Positions 46,705 to 54,858 of a stretch of 64,000 nt of DNA are shown one piece after another. Both the position numbers and the translations under genes were made by a program. A model generated the notes under the pieces. That model searched no databases. It was not told the DNA's origin and worked only from the letters and a program-made list of their open reading frames with translations. The stretch's first letter is position 1, and the number at the start of each line of letters is the position of its first letter. Source of the stretch: Bacilli bacterium (lineage in GTDB: Bacteria; Bacillota_I; Bacilli_A; ML615J-28; CAG-313); the NCBI GenBank assembly GCA_900770645.1, contig CAAGKY010000102.1:3049-67048 (forward strand), in the 5' to 3' direction.

Positions 46705-47250
46705 TAGTATATATTTCTATTATTATATAATTCCTGGCAGCGCTAGGTTTAGCAAAGTTGAACGTAAAAAGATGGGTGTCTCAGTTCTAAGAAGTAAGTT
46801 ATATAAAATAGAAATTTGTAGACTTCTCCATCAGGCCTCTGCCTTTTGGTATGCACACTTGATGGCGATCTGCCAAATAGATCCATACACGCCGCCATTG
46901 TTGTTTTTGGGTTAATGTACTATTGAGCATGCAGGTCTTTGGACTTCAGTAGAGTTAACTCTGTGGTAATAAGTCTGTTTGTCAGACTCGGCGTACCATG
47001 TATGGCCATTTAATGCTCTTCAGGCAGTCTGTAAGAGTAGTATAGTAGTAAATTTTCTTCCCGCACCTCGGCAAGACAGCGAGACAGTTTGTGCATGTGC
47101 CCCAGGGAAGCAGAGCTTGATATCTCTATCGTCTCAAAAGTTATCCGTAACATTGAGCGCAGGTAAGCTAATTTAGTCTTGACCTGGACCGTGATAAAAA
47201 CTTCCTTTACGTGAATGAGGACCTGACTGAGGATATGTTAGAAGTCAGAG
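46705..47250 (+). ncRNA. Second large structured RNA, about 550 bases
   Basis: ATTTCTATTATTATATAA near 46711 pairs with TTATATAAAATAGAAAT near 46788 (one bulge), enclosing CCTGGC-AGC-GCTAGG. The CCTGGCAGCGCTAGG hairpin repeats the opening of the RNA at 38100. The rest has many short stems and no credible gene (an open frame at 46979 has no RBS and aberrant composition). It ends at tRNA-Leu(GAG). Confidence 0.5.
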
Positions 47251-47254
47251 CGCT

Positions 47255-47339
<85 letters not shown>

Positions 47340-47370
47340 TTTATAACAATTTAAATTAAGAGTGATTTTT

Positions 47371-47802
47371 ATGAAAAATAAAGAAGAAAAATTAGAGATT
47401 AAAGCTAGAAAACAAGAGAAAAAAAGATTTTTCAAATGGCTTAGACAAAAACGTAAAGTTTATTTAAAATTCTTTAAGTCTTGGGCCCCATGGGACTCTT
47501 ATTATATCTATACTCCTCTTAAAATGATGCTACAAGATTTTTATGAATACTATAAAAACGGTGATTGGGTTATGGGAATTCCAATAACTACTGATGAAAA
47601 TGGTAATTGTATTCAAAAAGATGATAGATTAGATACTTTAAAGATAGTATTAGATTTAATTCAAAAAGCTGAAGATTTAGAAGATAAAACAGATACTATT
47701 TTAGATATAAATGAAGCAAATGCTATTTGGGAAGAAGCTAATAAAACTTTAGTTGAAGCTTTTGCTTTTATGGCTAAACATATGAGTAGTTGGTGGGATT
47801 AA
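47371..47802 (+). CDS. Hypothetical basic/amphipathic protein
   Basis: 143 residues from the ATG at 47371 (a GTG at 47362 is in frame but less likely). The N-terminus is strongly basic (KARKQEKKRFFKWLRQKRK), then a Trp-rich centre (FKSWAPWDSYYIYTP) and a helical acidic end. Tryptophans are TGG. Resembles a short helical phage protein of unknown role. Confidence 0.65.
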   Translation: MKNKEEKLEIKARKQEKKRFFKWLRQKRKVYLKFFKSWAPWDSYYIYTPLKMMLQDFYEYYKNGDWVMGIPITTDENGNCIQKDDRLDTLKIVLDLIQKAEDLEDKTDTILDINEANAIWEEANKTLVEAFAFMAKHMSSWWD

Positions 47803-47804
47803 TT

Positions 47805-48119
47805 ATGAAAAAATCAGAAGCTATTTATAAAGTAATTACTTTAGATATTAGAAGTGATAAATGGATGGATTTTTCTTCCGAAATGGCTGCTTGGTATTAT
47901 TTATTAGAAGATGCTATTTCATGCGTAGAAAATAATGCTTGCGATATTCAAGATCATGCTTATAATTATGCACTTATTTCTTCAAGTAGAGAAGGTTGTT
48001 ATGGATTTTATGATGAAGAACTTTATTGGTACAAATGGAATAAAGATTCTGAAAAGTGGATTCAAATTTCATTAGACGAACGCCCTGAAGCTTGTAAGCA
48101 GCTACATATTATTGGTTAA
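47805..48119 (+). CDS. Hypothetical protein
   Basis: 104 residues beginning MKKSEAIYKVITLDIRSDKW, start 2 bases after the previous stop. Contains AWYYLLEDAISCVENNACDIQ. TGG only. No function recognised; translationally coupled to the preceding gene. Confidence 0.65.
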   Translation: MKKSEAIYKVITLDIRSDKWMDFSSEMAAWYYLLEDAISCVENNACDIQDHAYNYALISSSREGCYGFYDEELYWYKWNKDSEKWIQISLDERPEACKQLHIIG

Positions 48120-48130
48120 AGTACCTAGTA

Positions 48131-48204
48131 GCCCCTTTAGTTAAAAGGTATAACGAAGCAATGGTAATGCTTAATTCCAAGTTCAATTCTTGGTTGGGGC
48201 ACCA
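48131..48204 (+). tRNA. tRNA-Thr(GGT)
   Basis: Anticodon arm AAGCA-ATGGTAA-TGCTT and T-arm CCAAG-TTCAATT-CTTGG are perfect; acceptor GCCCCTT/TTGGGGC pairs at the first five positions only. Encoded ACCA. Confidence 0.85.
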
Positions 48205-48230
48205 TATTTTTAAAATTCTCTTAATTTTTA

Positions 48231-48247
48231 TTTGCTAAATTTATTAT
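48231..48247 (+). promoter_or_regulatory. Late-type promoter motif
   Basis: TTTGCTAAATTTATTAT lies 30 bases before the gene at 48277. Confidence 0.55.
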
Positions 48248-48276
48248 TGTTAAATTTAATTCGGAGGATTAGAAAT

Positions 48277-48486
48277 ATGAAATATTATTATAAGTTAAAA
48301 GTTAATAAAAATTCATTTCTTTCAGTCTGTAGAAAATTTAAATCTAGAAATGCAGCTTTAAATTATATGTTTAAGAAGTTACCAAGTAATTCAGAATTAG
48401 ATTATGAAAACATAATTTCAAAACATAATATCGAGTATGTGTGTACAGATCATCATAGATTTTCTATAGAGCGTTGTACAGCTTAA
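48277..48486 (+). CDS. Small basic hypothetical protein
   Basis: 69 residues from the ATG behind CGGAGG; a longer in-frame start would run through the promoter motif. MKYYYKLKVNKNSFLSVCRKF, basic and beta-like. No function recognised. Confidence 0.6.
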   Translation: MKYYYKLKVNKNSFLSVCRKFKSRNAALNYMFKKLPSNSELDYENIISKHNIEYVCTDHHRFSIERCTA

Positions 48487-48501
48487 TTGCTTAGAAGAAT
48501 T

Positions 48502-48526
48502 TCCTCCAATATTTTCATAAGGAGGA
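48502..48526 (+). promoter_or_regulatory. Hairpin that buries the next gene's ribosome binding site
   Basis: TCCTCC (48502-48507) can pair with GGAGGA (48521-48526), which is the RBS of the 27-residue peptide at 48534. The first strand is an anti-Shine-Dalgarno sequence. Confidence 0.5.
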
Positions 48527-48533
48527 TAAATTT

Positions 48534-48617
48534 ATGTGAAAGAAAATTGCAGAATTTTTAGAATGACTTGCGGAAATCTTAGTTATTTGTGATGTGAATC
48601 CTAATGATATTCGTTAG
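48534..48617 (+). CDS. 27-residue amphipathic peptide with TGA codons
   Basis: ATG behind AAGGAGGA gives MWKKIAEFLEWLAEILVI followed by CDVNPNDIR and a TAG; both Trp are TGA codons, one at the second position, so without suppression no peptide is made. A W-KK-IAEFLEWLAEILVI helix is amphipathic and could be membrane active. A terminator follows. Confidence 0.6.
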
Positions 48618-48628
48618 TTACTAATTAT

Positions 48629-48652
48629 CAGCAGCAACATGCTGTTTTTTTT
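48629..48652 (+). terminator. Intrinsic terminator
   Basis: Short stem CAGCA/TGCTG followed by eight T. Confidence 0.6.
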
Positions 48653-48713
48653 ATATTTATTTTTTAATTAGACTTAATGTAATTGATTCGATTTAGAAAC
48701 TATCCACCAAATA

Positions 48714-48731
48714 TTTGCTAAATTAAATGTA
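48714..48731 (+). promoter_or_regulatory. Late-type promoter motif
   Basis: TTTGCTAAATTAAATGTA, identical to the copy at 19918, 24 bases before the nuclease gene. Confidence 0.65.
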
Positions 48732-48754
48732 TTTAGTTAATTTAAGGAGTTTTT

Positions 48755-49735
48755 ATGAAAGTAATTAAGACATATATTTGCGAATGTAACAGAGAATTTA
48801 GTAACCCACAAAGCTTTAACGGCCATAAGAGTCACTGCAAAATTCATATGATAGCTACAAATAAATATGATAAGTTTTTACAAGATGATAACATACGTCA
48901 TGAAAAACAGAGAGCTACTATACAATATAAAAAAATAAATCAATTAAAAATAGCTGAACAAAATAGTGAAAACAATACAAAAATCTGAAAAGCTAAAAAA
49001 TATACTTGCGAAAAGTGTGGAAAAGTGATGACTGAAAAATTTGGCTCAGGTAGATTTTGTTCAAGAGCTTGTGCTAACAGTCGAAATCATTCAGAAGAAA
49101 CAAAGAATAAAATTAAATTATCAAATACTGGAAAAACATTTATTTCTTCAAAAGTTGTTGATAGAGAAATTGCTATTGAACTATATAATCAATCTCCAAA
49201 ATATTGTATTGATTGCAATACTTCATTACCCTTTGAGCGTCGTAAAAAAGACAGATGTTTAGACTGTGCAGATATTCATAAAAGACAGTTGTTATCAATA
49301 AACTCAAAAAAATGAGTTGAAATCTATGGAGGTAACATAAACAAATTTGGCACAAGAGGCCGAGCTAAATACGGTTGATATAAAGGTTTTCATTGTGATA
49401 GCTCTTTTGAATTAGCTTATGTTGTGTATTGTCTAGAACATGGTATAAATATTCAGAGAAATAAACAAGGTTTTGAATATGAATATAATGATAAAAAGCA
49501 TTTATACTATCCAGATTTTATTGTAGATGATACATATATCGAAATAAAAAATTATTGAAGCTCTGAAGTGCAAGCTAAGATAAATTATTTTCCTAAGAAT
49601 TTAAACTATAAAATTTTATATAAAAAAGATCTGACAAGTATATTATCTTTTGTTATTGAGAAGTATGGGTGTGACTACACGGCAGCTCTCTATGATAGAA
49701 CCCTACCAAGTTATTTAGATAAAAATAAGAAGTAA
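48755..49735 (+). CDS. Homing-type nuclease with zinc fingers and PD-(D/E)XK-like core
   Basis: 326 residues with four in-frame TGA codons. The N-terminal finger (CECNREFSNPQSFNGHKSHC) and the CEKCGKVM ... GSGRFCSRACANS pair are near copies of those in the gene at 34638. The C-terminal part has FHCDSSFELAYVVYCLEHGI ... YYPDFIVDDTYIEIKNYW, the PD-xIEIK catalytic arrangement of VSR/homing-type nucleases. So two nucleases share a DNA-targeting N-terminus and differ in the cutting domain. Confidence 0.75.
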
Positions 49736-49740
49736 TTCAT

Positions 49741-49771
49741 AAATGAGGCTTATTATAGTCTCATTTTTTTT
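49741..49771 (+). terminator. Intrinsic terminator
   Basis: Stem AAATGAG/CTCATTT with further T residues. Confidence 0.8.
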
Positions 49772-49782
49772 ATTTTTATTTA

Positions 49783-49800
49783 TTTGCTAAATTAATTGAT
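49783..49800 (+). promoter_or_regulatory. Late-type promoter motif
   Basis: TTTGCTAAATTAATTGAT, 26 bases before the membrane-protein gene. Confidence 0.6.
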
Positions 49801-49825
49801 AAATTTGAAGTATAGGAGTTTTACT

Positions 49826-50452
49826 ATGATTAATACTATTCAATTACGTAAAATGTTAGGTTGATTAGGTATGTTATTACCTTGGATTGTTGCCGCTTTA
49901 TATATGATTTTTGAAGTTGGCCGTTTTGTTTTTCCACAATCAATTTCAGCAACTTATTATGAAAGTAGTTGTATTACACCATTTATGATTATTTTAGGAT
50001 CAGCTGGAATTTTATTAATTTGTTATGAAGGATATGATAAGCAAGATAATATTATTTGTACAATTGCAGGATTTTTTGGTTTAGGAATTTGTATTTTCCC
50101 ATGTGATAATGCTGCTCTTGATAGAGTTGGAACTTTTCAATTACCTACAATGGTAAGTCATTGATTACATATGATTTTTGCAATAGCGTTCTTTGCATTA
50201 TTATCTTATAACTCATTATTCTTATTTACTAAATCTAGTGGTGAAATGACAAAAGAGAAAAAAATAAGAAATATTATTTTTAGAGTTTGTGGTATAGGAA
50301 TGATTGCATCATTTGTTTTAATTATTCCACTTTCATTAATTAATTATGGATCAACTTTCTGGTTAGTGGAAGCAATCGCATTAATGTTCTTTGGAATTAG
50401 CTGATTAACTAAATCACAATGTTATAAGTGATTATTTAAAGACAAAGAATAG
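49826..50452 (+). CDS. Multi-pass membrane protein (late, TGA-containing)
   Basis: 208 residues with TGA codons at KMLG-W-LGM, VSH-W-LHM and near the end (GIS-W-LTK, CYK-W-LFK), plus some TGG. About six hydrophobic helices are visible (WLGMLLPWIVAALYMIF, FMIILGSAGILLICY, and others), with a short charged C-terminus. It resembles DUF998-type membrane proteins. Late timing suggests a role in lysis or envelope change, unproven. Confidence 0.7.
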
Positions 50453-50498
50453 AGTAATTTATAATTTTTCTATAACTAACTGTGATATTTACACGAAA

Positions 50499-50541
50499 AA
50501 AACTGTATATTATTATATAACTGTAATATACAGTTTTTATT
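50499..50541 (+). terminator. Long hairpin, probable terminator, overlapping a TATATT motif
   Basis: AAAACTGTATATTA (50499-50512) pairs perfectly with TAATATACAGTTTT (50524-50537), followed by TATTTT. The 5' strand also contains a promoter-like CTGTATATTATTATA, so the element could act as either. Confidence 0.65.
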
Positions 50542-50563
50542 TTGACTAGAGGAGAGTGTAAAT

Positions 50564-51232
50564 ATGTCATTAATCGTAGCAATTAAAGATAAAGACAGAG
50601 TTCTTTTAGGCGCTGATAAACAAGTTAGTGCAGGTGGAAAAAAAGACCATACTTCTACAAAGATTTGGGAAGTAAAGGAGTTGCCTGGAGCATTACTTGG
50701 TGGAGTTGGTTCTGCTAGAGCTTCTCAGATTATTCAGTACTCACAAATAGTTGATAAGAATGCGGCTATGAGAGGAATTGATACAGAATTTGTCGTGTGT
50801 TCTCTTGTTCCGACCATTGCGACAACTTTAAAAGCTGGAGGAATTGTTGTTGAACCACATAAAGATGGAGAATTCACGATGATGCCAAATGCTTTTGTAT
50901 TTGCATACAAATCTCAAGCTTGGGTTATTTGGAATGACTTAAGTGTTATTGAAATATCAGACTATTTTGCTATCGGTAGCGGTTCAGATGTAGCTAATGG
51001 TGCATTATTCGCAACAAGAGATAAAAATCCTTTTGAGAGAATTGTTACTTGCATTTATGCAGCTGCAGACTCTACATTATTTGTAGATAATGGAATTGAC
51101 TTATTAGCTACTGAGCAAAGATCGAAAGATTTGAAACTTGCTAGTAAAGCTCTTGGAATCGATCTTCAAACAAATGCCAAAAAAGAAAATCGCACAAATA
51201 GTACAGAAGAAACTACTGAAAATTTAGATTAA
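50564..51232 (+). CDS. Proteasome/HslV-like Ntn hydrolase
   Basis: 222 residues. MSLIVAIKDKDRVLLGADKQVSAGG matches the first strands of proteasome-beta/HslV subunits, KIWEVKELPGALLGGVGSARA the next, and DYFAIGSGSDVANGAL the GSG motif; NGIDLLATEQ resembles the end of the fold. The expected N-terminal Thr nucleophile is replaced by Ser after the initiator Met. Known T1 peptidases degrade unfolded proteins in ATPase-gated rings. GAGGAG RBS. Activity with Ser1 is uncertain. Confidence 0.7.
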   Translation: MSLIVAIKDKDRVLLGADKQVSAGGKKDHTSTKIWEVKELPGALLGGVGSARASQIIQYSQIVDKNAAMRGIDTEFVVCSLVPTIATTLKAGGIVVEPHKDGEFTMMPNAFVFAYKSQAWVIWNDLSVIEISDYFAIGSGSDVANGALFATRDKNPFERIVTCIYAAADSTLFVDNGIDLLATEQRSKDLKLASKALGIDLQTNAKKENRTNSTEETTENLD

Positions 51233-51268
51233 TAAATTAATAATTTAATAAAAACTTCGATAAAAATA

Positions 51269-51286
51269 TTGGCTAAATTAATTGAT
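51269..51286 (+). promoter_or_regulatory. Late-type promoter motif
   Basis: TTGGCTAAATTAATTGAT, about 42 bases before the membrane-anchored protein at 51328. Confidence 0.6.
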
Positions 51287-51327
51287 TACGAAAGATGATT
51301 TTAGCCATACACGGAGGTTTTTTGTTC

Positions 51328-51936
51328 ATGAATCAAATTTGAATATCGGTATTAACAACAATTTGCACTGTAATAGCTTCATTAGCAGCTACATTAATAT
51401 TTAATAAATTAACAGGGTTACCTAAAAAAATAAAAGATCAAAAGAAAGCTGAAGCAGCTAAAGAAGCCCAATTAAATGATAGACTACAAGATTTTGATGA
51501 TAGACTTGCTAAAGTTGAAGAAGCTGTTAGTCATTATCCTGAATATAGAAATCAAAGTCTTGAGATGCAAAATCAATTACAATGTGCAGATAATGCAATT
51601 GTAGAACTTTGCAGAGAAATCAAAAATGACGTAGTAGCTAATGGTGAAATGATGAATGCTAGATTGTCTTCTCTAGAACGTCGTGAAAAGAATTCTTTAC
51701 GTGCAAAAATTTTGGCTGAATATAGATTATATACAGATGAAATTAAAAATCCAATGCAAGCTTGGTCTGAAATGGAGCATCATTCATTCTTTAAATTAGT
51801 AGAAGATTATGAGTCTTTAGGTGGAAATGATTATGTTCATGGAACAATTTTGCCTGTAATGAATGAATTAGATATAATTCCAATGGATGATTTAAAAGCT
51901 TTAAAAAACTTATATACTAGCAGAAATGTTAAATAA
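51328..51936 (+). CDS. Membrane-anchored coiled-coil protein (TGA codon), lysis-cassette candidate
   Basis: 202 residues with a TGA at codon 5 (MNQI-W-ISVL). An N-terminal membrane helix (residues 5-30) is followed by a basic region and a coiled coil (residues 35-110), then a helical end (AWSEMEHHSFFKLVEDYESLGG). N-in membrane anchor plus coiled coil beside a holin suggests a lysis accessory role or a short holin-associated protein. CGGAGG RBS. Confidence 0.65.
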
Positions 51937-51985
51937 TAAAAAGATTGAGTAGAGGGAAATTTATAGCTTAATATAGGAGTTTGAT

Positions 51986-52333
51986 ATGGTTGGTTGAATT
52001 GAAACTACAAATGGAATAATCACATTAATAACTAGTTTACTAGGATTAGCTGGTACAGCTGTTGGAGCATATTTTGCAATAAAAAACTGGATTTCAGTAT
52101 TAAAAAATAAAAACAAGCAAGAAATTTGGGTAATGATCATGCAATTAGCTGATGCAGCAATGAAAGAAGCTGAAGCATCAATGAAAGATGGAGAAACAAA
52201 AAAACAAATGGTTGTCGATTCAGTAAAAGCTGGATGCAAAGCTGCCGGAGTTGATTTAGATTTGTTTATAGATCAATTGAGTGATTATATAGACGAGACT
52301 ATTTCATTTGTAAACAGTATGCAAAATAAATAA
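51986..52333 (+). CDS. Holin, phage LLH superfamily type
   Basis: 115 residues with TGA at codon 4 (MVG-W-IET) and a TGG later. A membrane helix at residues 9-30 is followed by an amphipathic helical region (MQLADAAMKEAEASMKDGETKKQMVVDSVKAGCKAAGVDLDLFIDQLSDYIDE in outline), the plan of Holin_LLH proteins. Late promoter and TGA dependence fit lysis timing. No endolysin is in the window. Confidence 0.7.
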
Positions 52334-52337
52334 TAAT

Positions 52338-52372
52338 AAAAAAGTTTATCTATTAAGATAAACTTTTTTTTA
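52338..52372 (+). terminator. Intrinsic terminator ending the lysis genes
   Basis: Stem AAGTTTATCT/AGATAAACTT with loop ATTA and TTTTTT; the next promoter begins in the T-run. Confidence 0.9.
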
Positions 52373-52386
52373 TTGTATAATATTAT
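52371..52386 (+). promoter_or_regulatory. Early-type promoter motif
   Basis: TATTGTATAATATTATAT, about 30 bases before the nucleotidyltransferase gene. Confidence 0.65.
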
Positions 52387-52416
52387 ATATTAATGATATT
52401 TTGTTGGAGGACTAAG

Positions 52417-53232
52417 ATGAATCGAGAAGAACTAATTATGTCGAAAGTGACTGATCACTATAATACTGCAGTTTCACTAGGTTTTGAAGTAGTTGGTGTA
52501 TTTTTGCAAGGATCTCAAAACTACGAATTAGACGAATATTCTGATGAGTATACAAGCGATGTTGATACAAAATGTTTTATTCTACCAACATTAGATGATA
52601 TTGCTTCTGGAAGAGCTCCATATTCATCTACATATATTCGAGAAAATAGTGAGCATATTGACATTAAAGATATCAGGGTATTTTTTAATATGCTAGAAAA
52701 ACAAAATACAGCTTATATTGAAACTTTATTTACTAATTTTTATATTATTAATCCAAAATATGAGGATTTAGTAAATGAATTATTAAGTAGAAATGAAAAA
52801 ATTGCACGTATCAACGAAAATCAAGCTTTAAGATGTTTAGCTGGTATGAGTATGGAAAAATATAAAGCTTTAGAGCATCCATATCCAACAACTTTGGATA
52901 AAATTGAAAAATATGGATATGATCCAAAGCAATTACATCATATTTTAAGAATTAATGATCTAATGAAAAAATATATTGCAGGAGTGTCTTATAAAGAATG
53001 TTTATTACCAAATCATGCAAGTTATTTAATGCAAGTTAAAAAAGGATTGCACCCTTTATTTGAAGCTAGACGTGTAGCAGAAGAAACTGATTTAGCAAAT
53101 AAAAAACTTAAAGAAGAAAATTCAACGCCTACAGACGTAGTTAACGCTGGAACATTATGTTTTCTTAATGAGCTAGAACGTAAATTTATTAAACGTTTCT
53201 TAAAAGAGGAGGTATTAAAAGATGAAGAATAA
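52417..53232 (+). CDS. Nucleotidyltransferase-superfamily protein
   Basis: 271 residues from the ATG at 52417 with GGAGG upstream; an earlier in-frame ATG has no RBS. GVFLQGSQNYELDEYSDEYTSDVDTKCFILP carries the GS ... D-x-D metal-binding motif of DNA polymerase beta-type nucleotidyltransferases (the RlaP/YqcJ-like phage group). Helical C-terminal domain. Its stop overlaps the phosphatase start, so both are probably made together. Substrate (tRNA, nucleotide or protein) unknown. Confidence 0.75.
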   Translation: MNREELIMSKVTDHYNTAVSLGFEVVGVFLQGSQNYELDEYSDEYTSDVDTKCFILPTLDDIASGRAPYSSTYIRENSEHIDIKDIRVFFNMLEKQNTAYIETLFTNFYIINPKYEDLVNELLSRNEKIARINENQALRCLAGMSMEKYKALEHPYPTTLDKIEKYGYDPKQLHHILRINDLMKKYIAGVSYKECLLPNHASYLMQVKKGLHPLFEARRVAEETDLANKKLKEENSTPTDVVNAGTLCFLNELERKFIKRFLKEEVLKDEE

Positions 53233-54091
53233 AAAATATTTTGTCGTAAGTGATATTCATTCTTTTTTTACCGCGTTAATTACAAATTTAACAAAAGCAG
53301 GCTTTGATAAAAATAATAAAGATCATATCTTAATTGTTTGTGGAGATATTTTTGATAGAGGTTTTGAAACATTAGAAGTATATAAATTTTTAAAAAGCTT
53401 ACCTAAATCTCGTTGTATTCTAATTAAAGGTAATCATGAAGATTTATATTTTGATTTATTAAAGAAGGATTGTCCAAATTCATATGATTACAGTAATGGT
53501 ACGGTTAGAACATTTGCAGCTATTGCAAAAGTTCACGAAAATAGCGTTAGTCCTTATTATCTAGCTATGCTTGGAGAAGACTTTAAAGAAAATTGGATAA
53601 AAGTAAGAGAAAAAGTTAAAAAATCTGCTATTACTAAATGGTTAATGTCTAATAGATGGATTAATTATTATGAATTAAAAAATAATATCTTTGTCCATAG
53701 TTTTATTCCAGTTAAATTAAAAGATGCTTTTGCAGAAATTACTTCTCATAAGTTACCAGTAGAGTATTTTGAATATAATTCTGAATGGCGTAAAGCAGAT
53801 AATGAATCTTGGCTAGAAGCTATGTGGGGATGTCCATATAAAAAATTTAGAGCTGGGTTAGCTAAAGGTGAAGTTGAAGATGGAAAACGAATTGTATGTG
53901 GTCACTGGCATACAAGTGATTTTCATGAAAGTTTTGGAACAAGTGGAAAAACTGATGATTATGATATTTATTTTAGTGAAAATTTAGTTGCTATAGACGC
54001 TTGTACTGCATTAACCGAAAAAGTTAATGTATTAGTAATATCAAATGAAGGTTATTTTGATCAATATGGAAACAAATTAGGAGATTTATAG
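53222..54091 (+). CDS. Calcineurin-like (PPP-type) metallophosphoesterase
   Basis: 289 residues with the PPP signature: VVSDIHSF (D-x-H), VCGDIFDRG (GDxxDRG), IKGNHEDL (GNHE), then VHSF and CGHWHT for the last metal ligands. Such phage enzymes act as protein phosphatases or polynucleotide/cyclic-nucleotide phosphatases. Overlaps the nucleotidyltransferase by 11 bases; AAAGAGG RBS. Confidence 0.85.
   Translation: MKNKKYFVVSDIHSFFTALITNLTKAGFDKNNKDHILIVCGDIFDRGFETLEVYKFLKSLPKSRCILIKGNHEDLYFDLLKKDCPNSYDYSNGTVRTFAAIAKVHENSVSPYYLAMLGEDFKENWIKVREKVKKSAITKWLMSNRWINYYELKNNIFVHSFIPVKLKDAFAEITSHKLPVEYFEYNSEWRKADNESWLEAMWGCPYKKFRAGLAKGEVEDGKRIVCGHWHTSDFHESFGTSGKTDDYDIYFSENLVAIDACTALTEKVNVLVISNEGYFDQYGNKLGDL
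53233..53233. other. Operon overlap point between 52417 and 53222 genes
   Basis: The two genes share 11 bases around the stop of the first, which supports translational coupling. Confidence 0.4.
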
Positions 54092-54092
54092 T

Positions 54093-54722
54093 ATGGGAAT
54101 GAACTTCTATTTATTAAGAAAAATTAATTTTATAAATAATGAACAAACACCAGCTAGTTTAGGTTGTGGTTATGATGATGAAAGCTTCGTCACAGAGCTT
54201 GAAAATGGTTTAGTTTGGGGAAATACTTATTATCCTTCCACAGAAGAGCTTAATAAGGTTTTCTATCAAAGAATTCATATTGGAAAATCTTCTATGGGCT
54301 GGCATTTTGGCTTATGTATTTACCCAGATCAAAATATTAATTCATTAGACGATTGGATTAAGCTTTTTAGAGCACATGGAAATACTATAGTAGATGAAGA
54401 GGATAGAGAACTAAAAACTTCCGAGATGCTAGATAGACTAGAAGATCGCAAGCAGCTAGAATTTGAAAAATATGAATCAGAGCAAGACTATGAAAAAGCT
54501 GTTGTTGAAAATTATAATAATATAAATAAAACAATTAATATATTTAAATATAAGATTTACAATAGCTATGACGAAATATTGATGGACAATCATGCTTGCC
54601 GTGGCCTAAATGGCTTATGGCGTAGACAAAAAGATCAATATACTAGTTATCCAATTCCAGATGGAACCTATGATTTAATTATTTCTGGAAATGATGTAGA
54701 AAAATGTTGCATATTTAGCTAG
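54093..54722 (+). CDS. Hypothetical phage protein (MGMNFYLL type)
   Basis: 209 residues, starting 1 base after the phosphatase stop. MGMNFYLLRK ... RIHIGKSSMGWHFGLCIYPD is a phrase that recurs in uncharacterised phage proteins (HIGKSSxGWxF). Central coiled region, TGG only. Function not known. Confidence 0.7.
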   Translation: MGMNFYLLRKINFINNEQTPASLGCGYDDESFVTELENGLVWGNTYYPSTEELNKVFYQRIHIGKSSMGWHFGLCIYPDQNINSLDDWIKLFRAHGNTIVDEEDRELKTSEMLDRLEDRKQLEFEKYESEQDYEKAVVENYNNINKTINIFKYKIYNSYDEILMDNHACRGLNGLWRRQKDQYTSYPIPDGTYDLIISGNDVEKCCIFS

Positions 54723-54751
54723 AGAGAAATTAATCTCTCTAGCTTTTTTGC
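54717..54751 (+). terminator. Intrinsic terminator of the plus-strand operon
   Basis: Perfect 11-bp stem AGCTAGAGAGA/TCTCTCTAGCT followed by TTTTTT; the stop codon TAG lies inside its first strand. Confidence 0.9.
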
Positions 54752-54827
54752 ATTTATGCTTATAATTTATATACTTAACTAATAAAAGTTCAACAGAGGT
54801 TCAATTTTGAGCTCCAAATTGCAAAAT

Positions 54828-54857
54828 AAAAAGCATAGTCAATAGACTATGCTTTTT
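54828..54857 (-). terminator. Bidirectional-looking terminator of the topoisomerase operon
   Basis: Perfect 13-bp stem AAAAAGCATAGTC/GACTATGCTTTTT with loop AATA, just past the minus-strand gyrA-type stop codon; T-runs exist on both strands. Confidence 0.85.
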
Positions 54858-54858
54858 A

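Noticed and set aside
46979..47176. A 65-codon open frame in the second structured RNA
   Set aside because: No RBS, unusual composition, lies wholly within hairpin-rich non-coding sequence.
54781..54857. Possible small gene between the convergent operons
   Set aside because: Only two terminators face each other; no start codon with RBS.
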